Shown here: positions 37,970 to 44,086 of the stretch, piece after piece | Layout of the letters: the number at the start of each line of letters is the position of its first letter | Numbering within the stretch: the first letter of the stretch is position 1 | NCBI RefSeq assembly: GCF_004614235.1 | Contig: NZ_SPVH01000003.1 | Span: forward strand, 1-44,086 | DNA length: 44,086 bases | Origin: Brevundimonas intermedia | GTDB taxonomy: Bacteria > Pseudomonadota > Alphaproteobacteria > Caulobacterales > Caulobacteraceae | Reading direction: 5' to 3' | The notes under the pieces: model-generated | Told to the model about the DNA's origin: nothing | What the model saw: the letters and a program-made list of their open reading frames with translations, nothing else | Databases searched by the model: none | Program-made: the position numbers and the translations under genes

Positions 37970-37996
37970 TATACGGGCGCCGGGGTTGAATCCCTC
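37970..37996 (-). promoter_or_regulatory. Predicted ECF sigma promoter of copC-copD
   Basis: Minus-strand GAGGG (37996-37992), 16 nt, CGTATA (37975-37970), 34 nt before the copC start. Same core and spacing as the other copies. Confidence 0.72.
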
Positions 37997-38107
37997 GTTC
38001 GAACTGCGGGCGGGCGCGCGCTGATCCGGAGCATTGCGTTGCGCGCGCCCGACGCCAGCCCGTCGGTCGCTTGACACGGCCGGCCGACGGGCGTGGGATG
38101 ACCGCGC

Positions 38108-38470
38108 ATGTGGAACCTCGTCCGCACCCTTCTGTTCGCCCTGGCGGTGGCCGGCTTCGTCGGCCAGTCGTCCGCGCACGCCACGCCGTTCCAGGTATTC
38201 GAAGCGACGGGCGGCATGGCGGACATGGATTGCGCCGAGATGATGGTGATGGCGGACGGGCCTTCCGGCGGCGCTACTAGCCCTTGCGACGAGATGACGC
38301 CCGACTGCATCGCCAAGATGGGCTGCGCCGCCGTCGCGGCGCCCATGCCGCCGGCGCCGACCGTTCAACGGCCTTCGGCTCCGCGGGGACTCCGGTTCGC
38401 AGCCGTCGATGTCGTGCGAGAGGGCGCAGGCCCGCTTCCACTGAAGAATCCGCCGAAACGGCTGGCTTAG
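38108..38470 (+). CDS. Small exported Cys/Met-rich protein upstream of cusCBA
   Basis: 120 aa, ATG 38108. The signal peptide is about 1-24 (AVAGFVGQSSAHA). The mature part is rich in Cys and Met: MADMDCAEMMVMADG and CDEMTPDCIAKMGCA. Comparable short proteins precede cus-type operons in alphaproteobacteria, but I know of no named function. Four Cys within about 40 residues suggest copper binding or disulfides. It is 115 bp before the outer-membrane gene and likely cotranscribed. Confidence 0.6.
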   Translation: MWNLVRTLLFALAVAGFVGQSSAHATPFQVFEATGGMADMDCAEMMVMADGPSGGATSPCDEMTPDCIAKMGCAAVAAPMPPAPTVQRPSAPRGLRFAAVDVVREGAGPLPLKNPPKRLA

Positions 38471-38585
38471 AACGCTTTCGCTGAACGGTAGGCCGTGCGC
38501 GACGTTACGCCGCGGTAACCGATCGATCTGAGCCCTTCGCCGGTGTCCTGCCCTCACGGCGGGTCCGATGGTTTCGAGGAATTTC

Positions 38586-39944
38586 ATGACCATTCGTTTG
38601 AGGACGGCGACACGCGCGTCTGCTTGTCAGCCGCCCCGTGTCCGCCTGCCGCGCGTCACGACGCGGCGAGCCGAGGCTTCGGCGCCCACCCGGTGCCGTG
38701 AGCTAACCGCAAGCTGGGCGATCCTTCCCGCTTCCGTTCTGCTCCTGAGCGTCTGGACCGCGCCGGCCCAGGCTGACCCCCAGACGTTCGACGAGGCCCT
38801 GGCCCGCGCGGCGTTCAGCGCACCCAGTCTGCGCGCCAGCGCATTGGGTGTCGACGCCGCTCGTGCGGCCGTTCCGGCAGCGGGGCTTCTGCCGGACCCC
38901 CGGCTCTCCGTCGGTCTCGACGGATATCCGGTGACCGGGCCGTTCGCGGGGCAATTCGATGAAGACTTCACCATGCTCAGGATCGGCGTCGAGCAGGAGG
39001 TGCCCAGCCGCGCGCGTCGTCGCGCCGAGCGAGACATCGCCGAGGCGGCGATCGGCGTCGCCGGCGCTGAGGAGTCCGTCGCGCGACGAGAGGTCCGGGT
39101 CGCCGTGGGCCTTGCGTGGATCGACCTGTTCTATGCCGAACGCCGCTTTGCGGCGTTGGAAGAGCTGCTGGCGACGTTGCAACCCCTGTGGGACGCCGCC
39201 CCGGCCGGAGTCGCGTCCGGCGCCTATCGGCCCGCCAACGCTCTCGGGCCCGTTCAGCTCAAAGCCGATCTTGACGATCGCCGCAGCAGTCTCGCCGCCG
39301 ACATCGAGAAGGCGCGAGCCGAACTCGCCCGGTGGACGGGCGACGCCGATCCCGAGACGGTTGGCCCGCCGCCGCAGGACGATCTCGACCTGACCGCCTT
39401 GCGGAACGGCATCGCCCAGCTGCCGACCGTGCGGGCCTATGGAGCCGCCGCGCGCCGCGCCGAAGCCGAGGTCGACCTGGCCCGCGCCGGACGTCGCCCG
39501 GACTGGTCGTTCCAAGCCAGCTACGCCCGCCGCGATGAGCGGTTCGGCGATCTGTTCTCCGTCGGAGCGAGCGTGCGGCTGCCGATCTTTCCCGGTCGAA
39601 GGCAGGATCCCGTCATCGCCGCGCGCGCCGCTGATGCGCTGCGGGTCACCGCCGAGCGTGAGGACGCTGAGCGCGTGTTGACCGCGTCGCTGCGAAGCGC
39701 CCTGGCCGAATACGCGACCGCTCACGATCAATGGGTCCGGTCGCGCGACGTCGTTCTGCCCAGTGTCCTTCAGCGTTCCGATCTCGAAACCGCGAGCTAT
39801 GCGGCGGGTCGGGCGGGCATCGTTGAAGTTCTCGAAGCCTTCACCGCCGTGGCCAACGCCCGGCTCGACACGCTCGATCGCGAGGCCGCCGTGATGCGTC
39901 AAGTGGTCGAGATCACTCTCACCTATGGGAACGACGACCGATGA
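38586..39944 (+). CDS. cusC: CusC-like outer-membrane efflux protein
   Basis: 452 aa from ATG 38586, with GAGGA 5 nt upstream (an ATG at 38568 lacks this). The N-terminus is long and basic before a hydrophobic ILPASVLLLSVWTAPAQA export segment. TolC-family pattern follows: [54 protein letters not shown] and ATASYAAGRAG-type C-terminal half (here LETASYAAGRAGIVEVLEA). It provides the outer channel for the CusBA pump and overlaps cusB by 4 bp. Confidence 0.88.
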   Translation: MTIRLRTATRASACQPPRVRLPRVTTRRAEASAPTRCRELTASWAILPASVLLLSVWTAPAQADPQTFDEALARAAFSAPSLRASALGVDAARAAVPAAGLLPDPRLSVGLDGYPVTGPFAGQFDEDFTMLRIGVEQEVPSRARRRAERDIAEAAIGVAGAEESVARREVRVAVGLAWIDLFYAERRFAALEELLATLQPLWDAAPAGVASGAYRPANALGPVQLKADLDDRRSSLAADIEKARAELARWTGDADPETVGPPPQDDLDLTALRNGIAQLPTVRAYGAAARRAEAEVDLARAGRRPDWSFQASYARRDERFGDLFSVGASVRLPIFPGRRQDPVIAARAADALRVTAEREDAERVLTASLRSALAEYATAHDQWVRSRDVVLPSVLQRSDLETASYAAGRAGIVEVLEAFTAVANARLDTLDREAAVMRQVVEITLTYGNDDR

Positions 39945-41242
39945 ACGCCCTTCGCAACAAACGCCTGGGCATCGCCATGGGCGCGCTTCTTTTGGTCGGG
40001 GTCGGCGTCGGGGCCGGCATCGTCGTCGCTCCGCGGCTGGATGGGGCCGGCGGTGAGACCGCCGAGGGGGGAGGGGAGCGCGAGATCCTCTATTGGTACG
40101 ATCCCATGGTTCCAAACGAACGCTACCCGGGGCCGGGGAAGTCGTCCATGAACATGGAGACCATCCCCAAATATGCCGATGAGGGGGGAACGACCGCCAC
40201 CCCCGGCGTTCGAATCGATCCGGCGCTGGCCCAGAATTTGGGGGTCCGGTATGCCACGGCTCGCCGTGGCGACCTTGAGGGCGATCTGAGCGCCACGGCG
40301 GTGGTCGATTACAATGAACGCGACATCGCCGTGGTCCAGTCGCGGGCCGACGGCTTCGTGCAGCGAGTCTACAACCGCGCGCCGGGCGATGTCATCGCTG
40401 CGGGCGCGCCTCTGGTCGATTTGCTCATCCCGACCTGGGGCGGCGCCCAGACGGAATATCTGGCCGTACGGCGCACCGGCAACACGCCCCTGATCCAGGC
40501 GGCGCGGCAGCGACTGGTGCTGATGGGCATGTCCGAGAGCCTGATCGCCTCGGTGGAGCGCAGCGGGCGGGCGCGAAACACGATCACGATCTCAACGCCC
40601 ACTGGCGGCGTGATCAAGACCCTGGGCGTGCGCGCCGGCATGAGCGTGACCCAAGGCATGACCTTGGCCGAGATCAACGGCCTGGCCACCGTCTGGGTCA
40701 ATGCCGCCATCCCGGAGGCGCTGGGGAGCCGGCTAAGGGTCGGACAGTCCGTCGAGGTGGCTTTGACCGCGTTCCCGGGAGAGCGGTTCACGGGTCGTCT
40801 GACCGCCCTGTTGCCGGAACTCGTCGGCGACAGCCGCACGGTCACGGGACGGATCGAAATGGCCAATCGCGGGGGCCGTTTGCGCCCCGGCATGTTCGGC
40901 CGGATCACCTTCGGCGGCGGTTCGACGACGGCGTTGCTCGTGCCGACCGAGGCGGTGATCCGAACGGGTGAACGGGACATTGTCATGCTCGCCCGGCCGG
41001 AAGGCCGGTATCAACCGGCCGAGGTCCGTGTCGGGCGAGAAGCCGGGGGGCAAACCGAGATCCTCGCCGGTCTCAGGGAAGGCGAACGGATCGTCGCGTC
41101 GGGGCAGTTCCTGATCGATTCCGAAGCCAGCCTGTCAGGCGTAACGGCGCGGCCGATCGGCCCGACGTCCCGGCCCGCCACCGCCGCCCCAACGGGCGCA
41201 TCCATGGCCGCGCCCGCCTCGCGCGGGAGGTCGAGCCAATGA
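39941..41242 (+). CDS. cusB: CusB-like periplasmic adaptor
   Basis: 433 aa with one N-terminal membrane/signal segment ([16 protein letters not shown]). A heavy-metal binding domain at about 47-76 reads [20 protein letters not shown], then [12 protein letters not shown]; the Met pair matches the Cu/Ag-binding start of CusB homologues. Barrel and lipoyl-like parts follow ([39 protein letters not shown]). It passes Cu(I)/Ag(I) to CusA and links it to CusC. ATGA overlaps both neighbours. Confidence 0.92.
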   Translation: MNALRNKRLGIAMGALLLVGVGVGAGIVVAPRLDGAGGETAEGGGEREILYWYDPMVPNERYPGPGKSSMNMETIPKYADEGGTTATPGVRIDPALAQNLGVRYATARRGDLEGDLSATAVVDYNERDIAVVQSRADGFVQRVYNRAPGDVIAAGAPLVDLLIPTWGGAQTEYLAVRRTGNTPLIQAARQRLVLMGMSESLIASVERSGRARNTITISTPTGGVIKTLGVRAGMSVTQGMTLAEINGLATVWVNAAIPEALGSRLRVGQSVEVALTAFPGERFTGRLTALLPELVGDSRTVTGRIEMANRGGRLRPGMFGRITFGGGSTTALLVPTEAVIRTGERDIVMLARPEGRYQPAEVRVGREAGGQTEILAGLREGERIVASGQFLIDSEASLSGVTARPIGPTSRPATAAPTGASMAAPASRGRSSQ

Positions 41243-44086
41243 TCGCCGCGGTCATTCGCGCCTCGGTCAAGGGGCGCTTCCTCGTCCTTATGGCCGCCGT
41301 CGCCCTGCTCGCCGCCGGCCTGTTCGCGGTTCGCAGCACGCCGGTCGACGCCTTGCCGGACCTGTCGGACGTGCAGGTCATCATTCGCACCAGCTACCCG
41401 GGGCAGGCGCCCCAGATCGTCGAGAACCAGGTCACCTATCCTCTGGCGACCACCATGCTGTCCGTACCCGGCGCGCGAACGGTTCGAGGCTATTCCTTCT
41501 TCGGCGACAGCTTCGTCTATGTGCTGTTCGAAGATGGGACGGACCTCTACTGGGCGCGTTCCCGGGTCCTCGAATACCTCAGCCAGGTGCAGGCGCGGCT
41601 TCCCGCGACCGCCCAACCGGCACTTGGTCCGGACGCCACCGGCGTAGGCTGGGTCTATGAATACGCCCTGGTCGATCGCACAGGCCGCAACGATCTGGCG
41701 CAATTGCGAAGCCTGCAGGATTGGTTCCTCCGCTACGAGCTGAAGACCGTGCCGGGGGTCGCCGAGGTCGCCAGCCTGGGCGGCATGGTGCGGCAATACC
41801 AGGTGGTGCTCGACCCCGTCAGGCTCGCGTCCTACGGCGTCACCCATCAGGCGGTGGTGGACGCTCTCCAGCGCGCCAACGGCGAGACGGGCGGCTCGGT
41901 GCTCCAGCTCGCCGAAGCCGAATACATGATCCGCGCCAACGGCTATCTGACCGAGCTCGACGACTTCCGGGCCGTGCCGCTCCGCACGGCGGCTGGAGGC
42001 GTGCCGATCAGCCTCGGGGATGTCGCGACCATCCAGATCGGCCCGGAGATGAGACGCGGCATAGCCGAGCTCAACGGCGAAGGCGAGGTCGCGGGCGGCG
42101 TCGTCATCCTTCGATCCGGCGCAAACGCCCGCGCCACGATCGCGGCCGTGACCGAGAAACTCGAGACGCTCAAAGCCGGACTGCCCCCGGGAGTCGAAGT
42201 GGTGACGACCTACGATCGCTCGCAGCTCATCGACCGGGCGATCGACAATCTGAGCGGCAAGCTGATCGAGGAGTTCATAGTCGTCGCCCTGGTCTGCGGC
42301 CTGTTCCTCTGGCACGCCCGGTCGGCGCTGGTCGCCATCCTGACCCTGCCGCTGGGCGTCCTGGCGGCCTTCCTGATCATGAATCTTCAGGGCGTGAACG
42401 CCAACATCATGTCGCTGGGCGGCATCGCCATCGCCATCGGCGCCATGGTGGATGCGGCGGTGGTCATGATCGAGAACGCCCACAAACACATCGAACGATG
42501 GGAACACGATCACCCGGATGAAAAGCTGGCGGGCGAAGATCGCTGGAAGGTCATCACCGAGGCGGCCGTGGAGGTCGGCCCCGCGCTGTTCCTGAGCCTG
42601 CTGATCATCACCCTGTCGTTCATCCCGGTGTTCAGCCTGCAGGCCCAGGAGGGCCGGCTGTTCGCGCCCCTAGCCTTTACCAAGAGCTATGCGATGGCGG
42701 CGGCGGCGATCCTGTCCATCACTCTCGTGCCGGTTCTGATGGGCTATCTGATCCGCGGACGGATCCCGGCCGAACAGAGCAATCCGATCAATCGCTGGCT
42801 CACGCGCATCTATCGCGGGCCATTGGACTGGGTGCTGCATCATCCCAGAAAGACCTTGGTGGCAGCCTTGCTGATCTTCGCCACCACCGCCTGGCCTCTT
42901 AGCCAGCTCGGCGGCGAATTCATGCCGGCGATGGACGAGGGCGACCTGCTGTATATGCCTTCGGCCCAGCCGGGTCTCTCCCCGGCCAAGGCCGCGGAAC
43001 TGCTGCAACAGACGGACCGGATGATCCGCACCGTGCCCGAAGTGGCGACCGTGTTCGGCAAGGCGGGCCGGGCGGAAACCGCCACGGATCCGGCTCCGCT
43101 GGAGATGTTCGAGACCACCATCCAGTTCAAGCCGCGCGATGAATGGCGGCCGGGCATGACCCCGGAAAAACTGATCGAAGAACTCGATCGCGCGGTTCAG
43201 GTCCCCGGACTGTCCAACGTCTGGGTCCCTCCCATCCGAAATCGCATCGACATGCTGGCGACGGGCATCAAGAGCCCCGTCGGCGTCAAGGTGTCCGGCT
43301 CTGACCTGGCCGCGATGGACCGTATCGCGGCCCAGGTGGCCGATGTCGCCAGGACCGTACCGGGCGTGACCTCCGCCTTGGCCGAACGCCTGACCGGCGG
43401 GCGTTATGTCGACATCGACATCGACCGGCGCGCGGCGGCCCGCTACGGCCTGAACATCGCCGATGTCCAATCGATCGTATCGGGCGCCGTGGGCGGCGAG
43501 ACGATCGGACAGACGGTGGAGGGGCTCGCCCGCTATCCGATCAGCGTCCGTTACCCGAGAGAATTGCGCGACAGTCTGGAGCAACTGCGCGCCCTGCCGA
43601 TGCTGACGCCGTCGGGCCAGCAGATCACCCTTGGCACGGTCACCAATATCCAGATCGCGGACGGCCCGCCGATGCTCAAGTCCGAGAACGGCAGGCTGAC
43701 CACCTGGGTCTATGTCGACACTCGGGGGCGCGACCTCGCGTCTGTCGTCGCCGATCTGCGTCAGGCGGTCGCCAGCGAGGTGGATCTCGCGCCGGGCGTC
43801 AGCATCGCCTACTCCGGCCAGTTCGAATATCTGGAACGGGCGGCCGAGCGGCTAAAGATCGTGGTTCCGGCCACGCTCGTGATCATCTTCATCCTGCTCT
43901 ATCTGACCTTCGGGCGCTTCGACGAAGCCCTCCTCATCATGGGCACCCTGCCATTCGCCCTGACCGGCGGCTTCTGGTTGCTCTATCTGATGGGCTTCGA
44001 TCAGTCGGTCGCGACCGGGGTTGGCTTCATCGCCCTCGCTGGCCTGTCGGCGGAGTTCGGCGTCGTGATGCTGATCTATCTCAAAC
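41239..44086 (+). CDS. cusA: CusA-like Cu(I)/Ag(I) RND efflux pump (cut by right edge)
   Basis: 949 codons are present, without a stop. The entry [20 protein letters not shown] is that of heavy-metal RND pumps. The TM4 relay reads [20 protein letters not shown], the monovalent-cation (Cu/Ag) form, unlike the DFG form of the CzcA in this window. Three Met residues that bind metal in CusA are kept: in DLLYMPS, in [15 protein letters not shown] and in [15 protein letters not shown]. Its start overlaps the cusB stop. The last membrane helices lie outside. Confidence 0.93.
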   Translation, partial: MIAAVIRASVKGRFLVLMAAVALLAAGLFAVRSTPVDALPDLSDVQVIIRTSYPGQAPQIVENQVTYPLATTMLSVPGARTVRGYSFFGDSFVYVLFEDGTDLYWARSRVLEYLSQVQARLPATAQPALGPDATGVGWVYEYALVDRTGRNDLAQLRSLQDWFLRYELKTVPGVAEVASLGGMVRQYQVVLDPVRLASYGVTHQAVVDALQRANGETGGSVLQLAEAEYMIRANGYLTELDDFRAVPLRTAAGGVPISLGDVATIQIGPEMRRGIAELNGEGEVAGGVVILRSGANARATIAAVTEKLETLKAGLPPGVEVVTTYDRSQLIDRAIDNLSGKLIEEFIVVALVCGLFLWHARSALVAILTLPLGVLAAFLIMNLQGVNANIMSLGGIAIAIGAMVDAAVVMIENAHKHIERWEHDHPDEKLAGEDRWKVITEAAVEVGPALFLSLLIITLSFIPVFSLQAQEGRLFAPLAFTKSYAMAAAAILSITLVPVLMGYLIRGRIPAEQSNPINRWLTRIYRGPLDWVLHHPRKTLVAALLIFATTAWPLSQLGGEFMPAMDEGDLLYMPSAQPGLSPAKAAELLQQTDRMIRTVPEVATVFGKAGRAETATDPAPLEMFETTIQFKPRDEWRPGMTPEKLIEELDRAVQVPGLSNVWVPPIRNRIDMLATGIKSPVGVKVSGSDLAAMDRIAAQVADVARTVPGVTSALAERLTGGRYVDIDIDRRAAARYGLNIADVQSIVSGAVGGETIGQTVEGLARYPISVRYPRELRDSLEQLRALPMLTPSGQQITLGTVTNIQIADGPPMLKSENGRLTTWVYVDTRGRDLASVVADLRQAVASEVDLAPGVSIAYSGQFEYLERAAERLKIVVPATLVIIFILLYLTFGRFDEALLIMGTLPFALTGGFWLLYLMGFDQSVATGVGFIALAGLSAEFGVVMLIYLK

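Overview
The window is GC-rich (about two thirds G+C) DNA. Gene content (CnrYXH-type ECF regulator, CzcCBA with a HupE-like partner, a DmeR-type repressor, PcoAB/CopCD copper genes, and a ParB/Toprim/RadC/strawberry-notch block) suggests an alphaproteobacterium, most likely Caulobacterales (Brevundimonas/Caulobacter-like). This placement is inferred from gene types, not from a marker gene. Both edges cut genes.

Layout. (1) 1-5.5 kb, minus strand: mobile-element or plasmid backbone with a methylase/strawberry-notch helicase (cut by the left edge), a large ParB-like protein, a Toprim protein and RadC. (2) 5.6-7.5 kb: a coding relic, then a type III polyketide synthase coupled to an isoprenylcysteine-methyltransferase-like enzyme. 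(3) 7.8-18.5 kb: nickel/cobalt/zinc/cadmium module. It holds a DmeR-type repressor with an RcnA-like exporter and a divergent MFS exporter around one operator, then a minus-strand operon of a CzcI-like protein, CzcC, CzcB, CzcA, HupE/UreJ and a transmembrane anchor protein. (4) 18.9-20.9 kb: an acyltransferase and a degenerate stretch. (5) 20.9-44.1 kb: copper module. It holds CsoR and the CopA P-type ATPase, two DUF305 proteins, the multicopper oxidase CopA with a repeat-expanded CopB, a HAD phosphatase, a CopC-like protein with a Met/His-tailed lipoprotein, an ECF sigma/CnrX/CnrY cassette, an operon of DUF2231, NTF2-like, DUF411 (CopG) and PepSY proteins that runs into wrecked polyketide synthase/methyltransferase genes, an orphan nuclease-like gene, CopC-CopD, and CusCBA (CusA cut by the right edge).

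Main result. A shared promoter motif, GAGGG-16 nt-CGTA, occurs six times between 23.6 and 38.0 kb. Five copies sit 30-65 nt upstream of genes in the correct orientation: the ECF cassette itself, the DUF2231 operon, copAB, the lipoprotein-copC pair and copC-copD. I did not find it in the spacers upstream of the czc, dmeR/rcnA or csoR/copA genes that I read. I infer that the CnrH-like sigma factor, held by a CnrY-like anti-sigma factor and a CnrX-like periplasmic sensor, controls a dispersed periplasmic copper regulon. The sensor keeps all five CnrX nickel/cobalt ligands at exact spacing, which makes its use on copper genes unexpected.

Three regulatory circuits therefore divide the work: DmeR-type for the Ni/Co exporters, CsoR for the cytoplasmic Cu(I) ATPase, and CnrYXH for periplasmic copper oxidation, binding and uptake proteins. 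I saw no clear regulator for czc or cus.
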